A stretch of DNA of 64,000 nt, taken from positions 310,001 to 374,000 of the forward strand of contig CAVRAR010000005.1 in the NCBI GenBank assembly GCA_963719005.1, given 5' to 3'. The position numbers and the translations under genes were made by a program. The notes beneath the pieces were generated by a model that did no database searches, had not been told where the DNA came from, and was given only the letters and a program-made list of their open reading frames with translations. Positions 18,891 through 27,797 of this stretch are shown piece by piece. This DNA is from G963675935 sp963719005. Its GTDB lineage: Bacteria > Planctomycetota > Planctomycetia > Pirellulales > Thermoguttaceae. Each line of letters begins with the position of its first letter. Position 1 is the stretch's first letter.

Positions 18891-19714
18891 TTGGCCAGCT
18901 CCTTGTCCTGTTCGGGTGTCATCCGCGGCACGATCATCGGCAAGCCCGACGTGGGATGATCGACCAGCAGAAGCGAGGCACCGTAGACGCGCTCGAGCAC
19001 GTCCGGCTTCATAATCAGATCGGGCGTACCGTAGAACGCCAACTCGCCCTCGCGCAACGCGATGATCCGATCGCTCTCCAACACGGCGTGGTTCAGATCG
19101 TGCGTGACCGCCACCACCGTCACGTCGAACTCCTTGTTCGCCAGCGCCACCAGCGAAAGGATGTCGGCCTGATGGTGATAATCGAGGAAGGTGGTCGGCT
19201 CGTCGAGCAGCCAGATATGGGCGCCCTGGGCGAGCGCGGCGGCGATGTAGACCTTCTGCCGCTCGCCGCTGCTCAACGTGTCCATGCGGCGCTGAGCGAA
19301 GTCGGTCGTGCCGGTGCCCACCATCGCCTCCCGCACCACCTTGCGATCGGCGGCCCGAATCGTGGCGAAGGGGCTCATGTACGGATAGCGGCACATCAGC
19401 AGGAATTGCTCGGCCGTGAAGGGCATGGCGCGGCTGTCGGCCTGCGGCACGAACGCCGCCAGCTTCGCCAGGTCCGATTGCTTCCAGTCCCGCCAGGGGA
19501 TCGCGCAGATGTCGAGCTCGCCCGAAATCTCGCCGATCATCATCCGGTCGAACGCCTTCAGCAGCGTCGTCTTGCCAGCCCCGTTCGGACCGACGATCGA
19601 AATGTACTCGCCGCGGCGAATCTGCAACGACACGTCGCGCAGAATCGGCTTGCCCCCGATATGGCACGAGAACTTGCGGGCTTCGAGCACGATGTTGGTG
19701 TTCAGGTTGCGCAT
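18857..19714 (-). CDS. ABC transporter ATP-binding protein (FecE/BtuD-like)
   Basis: A 285-residue ATPase of the metal-chelate import class. Walker A is GPNGAGKTT, the Q-loop is in FVPQADSR, the signature is LSSGERQ, Walker B is IWLLDEPTT and the switch His is in VTHDLNH. It sits between the binding-protein gene (13-base overlap) and the permease gene (34-base overlap), so the three form one operon. The C-terminal 35 residues are longer than usual and charged. Confidence 0.93.
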   Translation of the reverse strand: MRNLNTNIVLEARKFSCHIGGKPILRDVSLQIRRGEYISIVGPNGAGKTTLLKAFDRMMIGEISGELDICAIPWRDWKQSDLAKLAAFVPQADSRAMPFTAEQFLLMCRYPYMSPFATIRAADRKVVREAMVGTGTTDFAQRRMDTLSSGERQKVYIAAALAQGAHIWLLDEPTTFLDYHHQADILSLVALANKEFDVTVVAVTHDLNHAVLESDRIIALREGELAFYGTPDLIMKPDVLERVYGASLLLVDHPTSGLPMIVPRMTPEQDKELAKWRATAQEKMK

Positions 19715-20745
19715 GGTGGACGGACGCTCTTGGAGTGCGGCGATTTATCGCCGCTTTCTTCCTTTGCGGCGGTATTGCATCGTTTGACGAAAAGCGGCGA
19801 TGAATCGCCGCACTCCAGAAGGGCGTTGCTCCAATCCACCTCGGGATGAATCTGCCGGGCCAAATCCTCGACCAACCGGAGGAACCGCGGCCCCGGAACG
19901 CAGGCGTAGTCCTGGTCGAAGATCAGCACGCGGCCATTCTTGACGGCGTTCACGCCCTTCACGTCGTTCCAATCGCTCAGCAGGGTCTGGCGGCCAAATT
20001 GCCGCACCAGGCCCGGTTGCACGAGATCGACGATCACGTCGGGATTCAGGCCCAAGATGCCTTCGGTCGAAACGACGGGGTAGCGAACGCCCCGCCGCGA
20101 ATAGGCGTTCTTTCCCCCGGCCCAGTCGATAATCGTGTCGATGTAATTATCGTCGGCGGCGACGTAGAGATCGGACAGATGGCCGCAGCCGTGCGTGCGA
20201 TCGAGCACAAAGAGCACGCGCGGACGCGGCAGATTTTGCGTCTGCTGGCGGATGCGATCGACGCGATTCTGCAACTCGCGGGCCATTTGGCGGCCCTCGG
20301 GCCCGCGGCCGCATTTGCCGCCGATCGTGCCGAACGATTCGATGACTCCCGTCACCGTCTGGTGGGAAATGGCCAGCGTTTCCAGCCCGAGTTTTTCGAA
20401 ATTCGGCAGCGCCAGGGCCTGTTCTTCCAGCATAATCACCAGATCGGGCTTTAGGGCCACGATAACTTCGAGGTTGGGATCGTAGTAGCCCCCGACGTTG
20501 CCGGTCTTCTTGACGTTTTCGACTTCCGGCGGATAGTGGCAATCGCGCCCCACGCCCACCACCCGATCTCCAAGCCCCAGGGCATAGAGCGTTTCGGTAA
20601 TGCTGGGGGCCATCGAGACGATCCGCCGGCATTGCCAGCGGGGGGAAGCTGCAGGGTTGATCGGCACGTCGATTCGTCGCTGCGCCACCATGCTGCCGGC
20701 AAAGACGAGGAAGATTGCCGCAATCAACGTGAATCGGTACTTCAT
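19702..20745 (-). CDS. Helical-backbone metal receptor (BtuF/FecB-like substrate-binding protein)
   Basis: A 347-residue exported binding protein with signal peptide (FTLIAAIFLVFAGSMVAQ). The two-lobe BtuF/TroA-like fold is marked by RRIVSMAPSITETLYALGL, VVGVGRDCHYPPE, LKPDLVIMLEE, GLNPDVIVDL and GRVLIFDQDYACVPGPR. It delivers cobalamin or an iron chelate to the downstream permease/ATPase pair. The natural protein seems to end near HPEVDW. The last roughly 38 residues (ECGDSSPL...SGDKSPHSK) are read from palindromic element I, so the element moved the stop codon into the next gene. Confidence 0.88.
   Translation of the reverse strand: MKYRFTLIAAIFLVFAGSMVAQRRIDVPINPAASPRWQCRRIVSMAPSITETLYALGLGDRVVGVGRDCHYPPEVENVKKTGNVGGYYDPNLEVIVALKPDLVIMLEEQALALPNFEKLGLETLAISHQTVTGVIESFGTIGGKCGRGPEGRQMARELQNRVDRIRQQTQNLPRPRVLFVLDRTHGCGHLSDLYVAADDNYIDTIIDWAGGKNAYSRRGVRYPVVSTEGILGLNPDVIVDLVQPGLVRQFGRQTLLSDWNDVKGVNAVKNGRVLIFDQDYACVPGPRFLRLVEDLARQIHPEVDWSNALLECGDSSPLFVKRCNTAAKEESGDKSPHSKSVRPPCAT
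19731..19817. repeat. Palindromic element, family I, at the end of the binding-protein gene
   Basis: TGGAGTGCGGCGATTTATCG pairs with CGATGAATCGCCGCACTCCA, with a second inner pairing (GCCGCTTTC/GAAAAGCGGC). The peptide it encodes (CGDSSPL, SGDKSPHSK) is of a type found at the ends of many planctomycete predicted proteins, from memory. Confidence 0.85.
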
Positions 20746-20805
20746 AGACTTTCAGCTTAGACGCCCGCCGGGGGCGGGTCAATTGACCTGGAATGCCGAC
20801 CAGTC

Positions 20806-20833
20806 TTGACACTCAGAACCTGTCGGCTAAACT
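20806..20833 (+). promoter_or_regulatory. Candidate promoter of the zinc-finger/HEAT gene
   Basis: TTGACA at 20806-20811, a 16-bp spacer, and TAAACT at 20828-20833, about 50 bases before the ATG. The divergent metal-uptake operon starts at 20745, so this short gap should also hold its promoter. I see no cobalamin riboswitch there. Confidence 0.5.
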
Positions 20834-20881
20834 AAGGGGACTGGTCGTTTGGTTTCTTAGTCGTCGTGCGAGGGTGTTGCA

Positions 20882-22642
20882 ATGGCTCAGTCGATTCGTT
20901 GCCCCCACTGCGGCAAAACGTACGTGCTGAAGCCGGAATTGGCGGGCAAGCAGGTTCGCTGCCGGCAGTGCCAGAAGGCGTTTACGGTGCCGGCAGCCCA
21001 GCCGGCGGAGGGCCTGGAAGAGCCGATCGTGCTAAGCCTGGCGCCCGCCGAACCTCCCGCTGCGACGAGCACACCGCTCGGATTCAATCAACGCCCGGCC
21101 AACGGGCCGTCCGTCGCGCGGCCGGAGCAAGGCGATCCGTTGCAGGTTGGCTCGTTCTTGCCGATGGGGGCGGCGCCTCTCAGGCCGGTGGCGGCGCGAC
21201 GCGGCCCTTCGCCCGGCAGCTCCGTCTGGCAGCGGTTGCTGGAACGCAAGCTGACTGCCGCGGTGGCGGTCGTGTCGTTGGGGTTATTGTTCGTCGCCAT
21301 CCTGCTGTTCTTCGCCACGGGTCTGTCCGTGCTCTTCGTCATCCTCGCCATCGCCGGCGCAATGCTTGCAGGCGTGGGCCTGGTGTTTCCGGTTCCGACA
21401 CGCCGCAAGCGTAAGGGCCCGGCGTTAGGTCCCGCGGCCGTGAGGATTGCAGTGGGCACCGGCGTGTTCGGAGCGGTCTTGGCCGTAGTGTTCGGAATCC
21501 TGGTCGTAGCGGGCCTGTGCGGACACCCAATTCCCCCCATGTTCGGAATGTCGCCCGAAAACGCAGTCGCATTGGTTCTTGGCATCCTCTGGGGCATCGG
21601 CATCTGCTTCGGCGCCTGTCTGCTGACCGTCCTGCTTGCGGCCACGTGGAGGCTGATTTGCCAGCACGGCTTCTTGCCGGTGTTCAACTTTCTCTACCTC
21701 GGCGCATCGCCCTTGGTCCTTCTGGTTCTCTGCGTGTGTGGAATTGCGAGCAAGTGGATGCGCGACGGGCCGCCGGTCGCTTACCAACCGCCGCAGCAGC
21801 GAACGAGCAACGCGCCACCCGGCTGGCCGCAAAATCCCGATTCCGACGCCGACGACATGCGTTCGGCGGCCGAAGAGTTGCTGCCTGGCGGCCATCCGGC
21901 GCGGCCGAGCGCGGAACAGCAGCATTCCGCCGCCGAGCCGACTGGTCCCAGCGGCGAGCCGATGCCTCCCGACATCGGCCCGATGGGACGCGTCGGGCCG
22001 CGGATGGGACGTTTCCCCATGCCGCCGATGGGCCCCGGCGCGTCTCCGCCGGGCGCCGAAAACCCTGGCGATCCCGACTTTTATCGCGTCAATCTCGCCG
22101 AGTTGCGCTCGTCCGACGTCAGCCGTCGCAGATTTGCGGTCATGCGTCTTGCGCAGGCGCAGCCCAAGGAGTTGCGCGAGGAAATCAGCAAGGCCCTGGA
22201 GTCGCTGGTCAACGACTCCGACGTCTTCGTGCGAGCCGGGAGCCTGGCGGCGCTCACCGTCTGGAGCACGGGCGACATTGTGCCGATCGCCATCGGTGCG
22301 CTGAAAGATTCCAATATCATGGTTCGCAGTTGTGCCATCGGCGTTCTCGAACAGCACAAGGATGCCCGCGCGGTCGAGCCGTTGGTGGCGTTGCTCTCCG
22401 ATCCAACGAACGGGAGAGCCGCCCATTGCCTGGAACGCATGGGCCCGATGGTCGAAGATGCGGTGTTGGCGCATTTCGACGCCGGCAACGACACCGCCAA
22501 ACGCCTCAGCGTTCAGATTTTGGGGGCCGTGGCGACAGAAAAGGGAATCGCCAAACTCCGCCAGATCGCCGCCGACAGGAGCAACATGTCATTGGCTTCG
22601 CAGGCGAGAGTCGCGCTCATGCGGCGAGGGCGCACGGCGTAG
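20882..22642 (+). CDS. MJ0042 zinc-finger membrane protein with HEAT repeats
   Basis: A 586-residue protein. The N terminus is an MJ0042-type zinc finger (C7, C10, C27, C30 with the typical KPELAGKQVRCRQCQ). A Pro/Ala linker follows, then about five transmembrane helices (from about 122 to 285), a Pro/Gly-rich linker, and a C-terminal HEAT-like helical repeat region from about 400 (FAVMRLAQAQPKELREEI, FVRAGSLAALTVW, AVEPLVALLSDP). This build is common in planctomycetes; the role is unknown. A TTGACA/TAAACT promoter lies upstream. Confidence 0.8.
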   Translation: MAQSIRCPHCGKTYVLKPELAGKQVRCRQCQKAFTVPAAQPAEGLEEPIVLSLAPAEPPAATSTPLGFNQRPANGPSVARPEQGDPLQVGSFLPMGAAPLRPVAARRGPSPGSSVWQRLLERKLTAAVAVVSLGLLFVAILLFFATGLSVLFVILAIAGAMLAGVGLVFPVPTRRKRKGPALGPAAVRIAVGTGVFGAVLAVVFGILVVAGLCGHPIPPMFGMSPENAVALVLGILWGIGICFGACLLTVLLAATWRLICQHGFLPVFNFLYLGASPLVLLVLCVCGIASKWMRDGPPVAYQPPQQRTSNAPPGWPQNPDSDADDMRSAAEELLPGGHPARPSAEQQHSAAEPTGPSGEPMPPDIGPMGRVGPRMGRFPMPPMGPGASPPGAENPGDPDFYRVNLAELRSSDVSRRRFAVMRLAQAQPKELREEISKALESLVNDSDVFVRAGSLAALTVWSTGDIVPIAIGALKDSNIMVRSCAIGVLEQHKDARAVEPLVALLSDPTNGRAAHCLERMGPMVEDAVLAHFDAGNDTAKRLSVQILGAVATEKGIAKLRQIAADRSNMSLASQARVALMRRGRTA

Positions 22643-22666
22643 ATTGGGCCATGCTCCTCGTCGCCA

Positions 22667-22742
22667 TGTGCCACTGCTTCGCAGAAGCAGTGCCGAGCAC
22701 GAGCCGCCGCCCCGGCACTGCTTGTTCCAAGCAGTGGCACAC
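22667..22742. repeat. Palindromic element, family A, copy 2
   Basis: TGTGCCACTGCTTCGC pairs with AAGCAGTGGCACA, with inner AGCAGTGC/GCACTGCTT as in copies 1 and 3. It lies between two convergent genes and could act as a two-way terminator. Confidence 0.85.
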
Positions 22743-22760
22743 AGCGGCGAGGGTAGCAGA

Positions 22761-23588
22761 TTAGCCTTTGGTGCCTCGCTGCCGGGCTACGTTCTTTGCG
22801 ATCAGCCCGGCGACGTAGCCGCCTTTGAAACCGGCGTCGATGTTCACGACCGTCACGTTCGAGGCGCAACTATTGAGCATTCCCAACAGGGCGGCAATGC
22901 CGCCAAAACTGGCGCCGTAGCCGACGCTGGTCGGTACGGCGATTACCGGGCAAGCGACGTATCCGCCCACTACGCTCGGCAGCGCCCCTTCCATGCCGGC
23001 GATGACCACCACGGCGTCGGCATCTTCCAGCAATGGAAGATTGGCAGCCAGGCGGTGCAGGCCGGCCACGCCCACGTCCTGAATCAACGTCACCTCGGCC
23101 CCGCTCCAAAGGGCCGTTTCGCGGGCCTCCTCGGCCACAGGCTGGTCGCTCGTGCCCGCGGTGACGATTACGACTTTCCCGCGATGTTCATCGAACGGTT
23201 CTTGCTGGTCGGGCTCTCCACTGGGCACTGAAGTGCCCAGCCCTTCCAACCCAGGGTGGTCGATTCTGAAGGTTCGCCCCACGGCGTTGTAATGTCCGGT
23301 CGGGAACTTCGGCAGCAGTTCGGCGGCCTGTTCCGGTGAGACTCGCGTCGCCAGCACGTCGCCGCCGTGCTCGAGCAACGTCGCAAAGACTCTCTCCAAT
23401 ACGGGTACAGTCTTGCCCGGGGCGAAGATTACCTCGGGGAAGCCGCAACGCCGCGAGCGATCGAGATCCAACTTGGCCACGCTAAGGTCGGCGACCATGG
23501 ATCGCCCAACGCTGCCGACGAAATCATCGAGCGAGAGGCTGCCCGCCAGCAGACGTTCGGCAAGTTGTCTTAAGCTGTCGCGCCACAT
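22761..23588 (-). CDS. larB: LarB-type nickel-pincer cofactor biosynthesis protein
   Basis: A 275-residue LarB. The C-terminal PurE/AIRC-like domain has VVIVTAGTSDQPVAEEA, VIAGMEGALPSVVGGYV and VIAVPTSVGYGASFGG. LarB carboxylates and hydrolyses nicotinic acid adenine dinucleotide in making the nickel-pincer nucleotide of lactate racemase-type enzymes. The start at 23588 is preferred over the ATG at 23618 because GAGG lies five bases before it. Residues about 116-123 (GLGTSVPS) are translated from a 23-bp palindrome also present in the FtsX-type permease. LarC and LarE are not in the window. Confidence 0.9.
   Translation of the reverse strand: MWRDSLRQLAERLLAGSLSLDDFVGSVGRSMVADLSVAKLDLDRSRRCGFPEVIFAPGKTVPVLERVFATLLEHGGDVLATRVSPEQAAELLPKFPTGHYNAVGRTFRIDHPGLEGLGTSVPSGEPDQQEPFDEHRGKVVIVTAGTSDQPVAEEARETALWSGAEVTLIQDVGVAGLHRLAANLPLLEDADAVVVIAGMEGALPSVVGGYVACPVIAVPTSVGYGASFGGIAALLGMLNSCASNVTVVNIDAGFKGGYVAGLIAKNVARQRGTKG
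23221..23243. repeat. 23-bp palindrome, family H, inside larB
   Basis: CTGGGCACTGAAGTGCCCAG plus CCC. The reverse complement is identical base for base to 50082-50104 in the permease gene. The two genes read it in different frames. Confidence 0.85.
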
Positions 23589-23970
23589 GCCCTCATCGTA
23601 TTGGGCGGCGGGAATCATGTCAATTCATCGCAGTGGACAGACGATCGCCGCGCCAGCGTAACAGGAAACGCGATCCGAAGCGGGTGGCATTCATGAGTAC
23701 ACTGCACCATCTGGGTTAACTCGTATGGGTTAGGGATTATCAGGATAGCATCTTCAGCATATTACCGATGGTTTGCGAAAGGATCGGCGCTATCATTTTT
23801 GTAATATCCGCGATAATCGCTTCCACGTACTTCGTGTTTTTCACACGCCGTTTATCCTGAGGGGAGCGGAAGGCGGATGGGATAAGCGACGCAAAACTCG
23901 CGGTTCAGCCTTTCGGGGCATGTCGCCCACGGAAGGAACTGGACTGCCACCTTAGTTAAGGAGTGTTGCT
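23589..23970. other. Non-coding gap with ribosome binding site of the next gene
   Basis: The gap holds a small CGTGTTTTTCACACG hairpin near 23833-23847 and a strong AAGGAG ribosome binding site at 23958-23963, seven bases before the next ATG. It is AT-richer than its surroundings in 23700-23850, fitting a promoter or leader, but I cannot name a clear -35/-10 pair. Confidence 0.4.
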
Positions 23971-24354
23971 ATGCGTTCGTTGCTGATGGTATGCGCGGTT
24001 GTTTGTCTGGCGTTGGTGGCGGGTGTGGCCAGTGCGGCCACCCCGGGCCAGGTTCCCGATGCGACCCTGGCGGCGTTCGGCTTGAGCGGAATGCAGCAGA
24101 TGAGTGACGTTCAAGGCACTCAAGTCCGCGGCATGGGCTTCGCCGCAGTCGGCGGCTTCTCGTCCGCTGTTGCGCCGGGTGCCGCTTCGGCAAACGGCTA
24201 TGTCGCCGTGTCCGGTCCGACGCGCAACGCCCTCGCTGCCGGCGCCTCGCTCTCCGTGGCCGCTAGCGGTGTTGGCGTTTTCACCCCCATCGGTAATAGT
24301 GGAATCGTCGTCGGCGCGGTCGCCGGCGGCGGTGCCATCGCCTATGCCCACTAG
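23971..24354 (+). CDS. Small secreted Ala/Gly-rich protein
   Basis: 127 residues with a signal peptide (MVCAVVCLALVAGVASA). The mature part is rich in Ala, Gly, Val and Ser and has no Cys, and it contains MQQMSDVQGTQVRGMG. It has a strong ribosome binding site and a good terminator (24475-24513), so it is probably a well-expressed monocistronic gene. Function is unknown. Confidence 0.75.
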   Translation: MRSLLMVCAVVCLALVAGVASAATPGQVPDATLAAFGLSGMQQMSDVQGTQVRGMGFAAVGGFSSAVAPGAASANGYVAVSGPTRNALAAGASLSVAASGVGVFTPIGNSGIVVGAVAGGGAIAYAH

Positions 24355-24474
24355 TTTAGTGCAAGGCACGGGCGAGTGACAGAGAATGTGTGGTGATTGG
24401 CGCCACAAGGATCACGACCAGTGCCACTGACGGCTTGAATGGTCTGAATGCAATCGTCTCCGTACGAAAACGAT

Positions 24475-24513
24475 AACGACGCCCTCTGCATCACGCAGGG
24501 GGCGTCGTTTCAT
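24475..24513. terminator. Rho-independent-type terminator
   Basis: AACGACGCCCTCTGC pairs with GCAGGGGGCGTCGTT around a five-base loop. It ends in TTT and a T-rich tail downstream, with As on the other side. It serves the secreted-protein gene and possibly the convergent outer-membrane gene. Confidence 0.8.
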
Positions 24514-24573
24514 TTGGCCTCTCTTTGAGTATTCCTTACCCGGAGCTGATCCCAGGTTTTCTCCGCTGGCATC

Positions 24574-25686
24574 CTACCAAGTCAGTCCGGTTCCGATATT
24601 GAAACCGACCAGATTGACGTGGGTGTCGCCGCTTGACTCGCCCACAGCGAAGCCAACGGGACCGCCGATCGGACCGGCGTAGGAGTAAGCCGCGGCGTTT
24701 CCGCCGTTCGACGTGCACCAGTATTGATATTCAAAGGCCACGCGCACGAAGGCGTTGGCCGGCACGCATTTCAGAGCCAGATTCCACTGTCCACCGACTT
24801 GAAGCTCGCCAATGAAGAGGGTGGCATTGCTATCGGCCACGGCATCGTTGAAGGAGTGGCCGGACGCGGCGCCGACCCAGTCGGCTCGCGTGGCGACGTA
24901 ATCGGTCTGGTGGGGATCAAACATGACGGATCCCCGCACGCTGTAGAACAGGTTGAAACAACTGCAATTGACCGGACGGACGCCCTGCAAGGCCAAGGTG
25001 AAGCCCGCGCCGCTGAACTCGTTCTTTGCCAAGACGCTGGTTTGATAGAAGCCGGCCGCGCCGGTTTCGCTGAAGGACAAGTCGGCACCCTGTTGCAATT
25101 GGGCGTAACGAACGCCGCCCGAGACTTGCAGCATGGTGCCGTTGCAGCGCTTGTCCAGCAGCCGCGTCACTTCCAAGTCGAGCGTTTCCGCCTTAAAGCA
25201 TGACGTGCTCTCGGCGCCTTCGCCGGTGACCGGGGTGAAGGCGGAATCAAGATCGCCCGTCTCCAGCCGCCAATAGCGAATCACCAGGCCCCAGCAGTCT
25301 CCCTGGACGCCCAAGGCGATCCGCGGCGAGACTGTAAAGTCGTCATCGGTTGTCGTCTGGACGCCTTCCAGGACCGTGTCGAGTTGGGCATTCCTGTCCA
25401 GCGTAGCGATGCCGGCAGTGGCAAAGTGCTGCGACTGGATCGGCGCCAGCCAGACGGCCGAGACGTCGATGATCCAGTGACGGTCGATGCACATTTCGCC
25501 GTTGCACGACTGTTCCACGCAGCAGGGCGCCTTGTCTGGGACGACTGTGGGTGCGGATACCGTGGTTGTGTTTGTGTCTGGTGTCGGCGCAGAAGCCAAG
25601 CTCTCGCCACACGCGACGTTGTAGCAGAGCAGCAGGCCGAGAGCGGCCAGCGAGGCAACCAGGGGTGACCATTTTGAACGACTCAT
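24574..25686 (-). CDS. Outer-membrane beta-barrel protein (Lpg1974/Legionella OMP-like)
   Basis: About 370 residues with an N-terminal signal (LVASLAALGLLLCYNVACG). Alternating beta-strands follow (FTVSPRIALGVQGDCWGLVIRYWRL, VSGGVRYAQLQQGADLSF, GFTLALQGVRPV), and the protein ends in LVGFNIGTGLTW, the terminal aromatic residue typical of barrels. Many cysteines occur (PCCVEQSCNGEMC near 50), unusual for Gram-negative porins but common in planctomycete relatives. ATG at 25686 with GGAG eight bases upstream. It converges with the secreted-protein gene. Confidence 0.72.
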   Translation of the reverse strand: MSRSKWSPLVASLAALGLLLCYNVACGESLASAPTPDTNTTTVSAPTVVPDKAPCCVEQSCNGEMCIDRHWIIDVSAVWLAPIQSQHFATAGIATLDRNAQLDTVLEGVQTTTDDDFTVSPRIALGVQGDCWGLVIRYWRLETGDLDSAFTPVTGEGAESTSCFKAETLDLEVTRLLDKRCNGTMLQVSGGVRYAQLQQGADLSFSETGAAGFYQTSVLAKNEFSGAGFTLALQGVRPVNCSCFNLFYSVRGSVMFDPHQTDYVATRADWVGAASGHSFNDAVADSNATLFIGELQVGGQWNLALKCVPANAFVRVAFEYQYWCTSNGGNAAAYSYAGPIGGPVGFAVGESSGDTHVNLVGFNIGTGLTW

Positions 25687-26034
25687 CACTCGACTCCTCA
25701 TTGAAAAAGAAGTAGTAAGTTTCGACCGGCCGTCGCATTCGTGCGTAGGCCCGTTGCTTTTCCCCACCGATCCCCTGTCGCCCGACATGGGCCGGCTTGC
25801 TGAGATATCTAGGAACAAGTGATCGAAACAGAAGAGTCGGATGAACAAGGTTTTTCCGCAGACATCCTACAATCGTAAAGACCCGTCTTTCCGGCACCAG
25901 CCGATCAGTCGCTACAACCGCTACACTCAGCCAGCGGAGCCTCGCGGCTGTCACCGACTCTTACGGCAGTGACGGTTCTGCGGCCCGTCGGCGACGGCAG
26001 CACGCCCGGGTCCACTCAACTTTTCAACTCGGGT

Positions 26035-26071
26035 TGTAGGGTGGGACAAGCTTGCACAGTTCCACCCTACA
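26035..26071. repeat. Palindromic element, family O, first unit
   Basis: TGTAGGGTGGGACAAGC pairs with ACAGTTCCACCCTACA. A short hairpin of the kind found between planctomycete genes. Confidence 0.65.
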
Positions 26072-26138
26072 TTGAAAACTGATCGGCCCTGTCCTGTCGC
26101 CGATTTTGCGGACCGTACGAAATTCTGTGTCAAACGAT

Positions 26139-26190
26139 GTGGCACGGCCATCTTGGCCGTGGTTTTTCACGGGCGGGAAGCCCGTGCCAC
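26139..26190. repeat. Palindromic element, family O, second unit
   Basis: GTGGCACGGCCATCTTGGCC and CGGGAAGCCCGTGCCAC form nested hairpins. Outside them GGACCGTACGAAATTCTGTG (from 26111) and ACTCTGTACGGTCC extend the inverted symmetry to about 26210. Confidence 0.7.
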
Positions 26191-26582
26191 AAAACTCTGT
26201 ACGGTCCCGACCTTGCGGCCGTTTGCGGGCAATCGCCGATAGGAGCCTCCTACAATAAGATATGGAACCGGCGCGGCCTGTTAAACTTTGCGGGATTGCA
26301 CGATTGTAGCAATACTGCGGGTAGCGCCAAAAGCAACGGATTTGCCGCCAGTACACAACGCCGCTGTGCCGGCCCCTGACAAACCTTGTCGATTGTTTCG
26401 GTCATAACGACCGTCGGCAGTGCCACGCCTGCCGAGAATGCTGCTTTTCGTGATGACAACGGCTGGTGCGGCGACGATAAAAAACGACGGTTATTACGAA
26501 GTGGGCTGATGTGCCGGCGTGATCGACCTCGGGTCAGCAACGGAACCCTCAACTCCCGCTCTAGTTCTAAAAAGGCTGAATC

Positions 26583-27761
26583 ATGGACGAGAAATACTCT
26601 CCTCGACATCTATGGTGGCAACTGGCGATCGGCATCTCGGTGGTGCTGCTCGGCTCGGGTTATGCCCTGGCGGCACAGGATTCGTACTGGGCCCCGGGCA
26701 GTGTTTTCGAGATGGCGGCCGCTCAGTCAATACAGCCAGTGTCGGAACCGATGGCTCAGCCGATGCCGCCACCGGAAGCGGCGGCTCAGCCGATGCAAGC
26801 GATAGCCCCGCCTCCGGCACCCACGCTGCCTCCCAGGCAGCCGGCGCCGCCGCAGCAAATGTTCCCGGTCGCGGACGAGAAGGCTACACCCGCCGCCGAG
26901 CAAAAGTTCGGCGAACAGCCTCCGGACCGCAGTCACGAATTCTTGCGGAAGCAGGACGTCTTGTTGCACGCCGGCCAGTGGCAGTTCGACGTGGGCCTTC
27001 AGTACCTGATATTCACTCACGACTACACGCAACTGGCACAAAGCGGAAGCATCATATCGGCCGTGGATTCGCGGGAAACGCGGCGGCTGCTGGTTGCGCC
27101 GTTCGACGTCCGATACGGCATCTGCGACCGCCTGCAAGCCTTTGCCGACGTCCCCTTCGGCTGGTCGAACACCGAGAATTCCTATCCGGGCTTCGACGAC
27201 TTCACGAATCAGGGGGGCATCGGCGACGTCAGCTTCGGCCTGAATTGGCTGGTCCACAAGAGTTGCGGATGCAGTTATGATCCCGACGTCGTGGCGACGT
27301 TCAGCATCACCGCGCCCACCGCGAATGTCAGCCCGTTGCAGGGCATTATCGAGCCGCCCAACACCATGCTGGGAACGGGTTTCGTGTACGGCTTTTGGAA
27401 CGTGCTGTTCATCCACACTGTCGATCCGGTGATCCTGTTTTACGGTTTTGGCAGCCGGCACGGATTGGCCCGCGAGTATGAAGGCTTCGACATCCTGCCG
27501 GGCGACCAATACTACTACCGCGCTGGAATTGGTTTCGCCGTCAACGAGAAGATCACGCTGAGCAGTTCTGTGACCGGTTGGTACATCACCGATCCGGAAC
27601 TGGATGGCGTTCGCATCGCGGGGCTGGCGATGGAGCCGGTCACCTTGAGGTTCGCCGCCACGATCGCGCGGCCGTGCAACCGGTACATCGAGCCCTTTGT
27701 CGAACTTGGCCTGACGCCCGACGCGCCCGACGCGCGGCTGGGCCTGACGTTCACCTTCTAG
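26583..27761 (+). CDS. Outer-membrane beta-barrel (transporter-like) protein
   Basis: A 392-residue exported protein with signal/anchor (LAIGISVVLLGSGYALA). A Pro/Gln/Ala/Met-rich linker (about 45-115) is followed by a barrel-like domain with alternating strands (WQFDVGLQYLIFTHDYTQ, VAPFDVRYGICDRLQAF, IGDVSFGLNWLVHK) ending in ARLGLTFTF, a terminal Phe typical of outer-membrane barrels. It resembles the putative 'transporter' family of phenol-degradation type. It lies 36 bases before the C39-like peptidase gene, likely the same operon. Confidence 0.7.
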   Translation: MDEKYSPRHLWWQLAIGISVVLLGSGYALAAQDSYWAPGSVFEMAAAQSIQPVSEPMAQPMPPPEAAAQPMQAIAPPPAPTLPPRQPAPPQQMFPVADEKATPAAEQKFGEQPPDRSHEFLRKQDVLLHAGQWQFDVGLQYLIFTHDYTQLAQSGSIISAVDSRETRRLLVAPFDVRYGICDRLQAFADVPFGWSNTENSYPGFDDFTNQGGIGDVSFGLNWLVHKSCGCSYDPDVVATFSITAPTANVSPLQGIIEPPNTMLGTGFVYGFWNVLFIHTVDPVILFYGFGSRHGLAREYEGFDILPGDQYYYRAGIGFAVNEKITLSSSVTGWYITDPELDGVRIAGLAMEPVTLRFAATIARPCNRYIEPFVELGLTPDAPDARLGLTFTF

Positions 27762-27797
27762 CCAACGGCCGCACCCGATATACAAAGGAGCACGCCC

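Larger units (their letters stand above)
25687..26582. other. Long intergenic region with two palindromes
   Basis: About 900 bases between divergent outer-membrane protein genes. I find no supported coding sequence; short open frames are not convincing. It should hold both promoters. Apart from the palindromes at 26035-26071 and 26139-26190 I see no named element. AAAAAGG at 26569-26575 is the likely ribosome binding site of the right-hand gene. Confidence 0.5.

Noticed and set aside
17823..18959. 378-residue open frame opposite the FecCD permease
   Set aside because: Its His/Gln/Arg-rich product is the antisense of membrane helices; the minus-strand permease is clearly the real gene.
20746..20881. 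Cobalamin riboswitch before the metal-uptake operon
   Set aside because: The gap is only 136 bases and shows no B12-box-like sequence; substrate left open.
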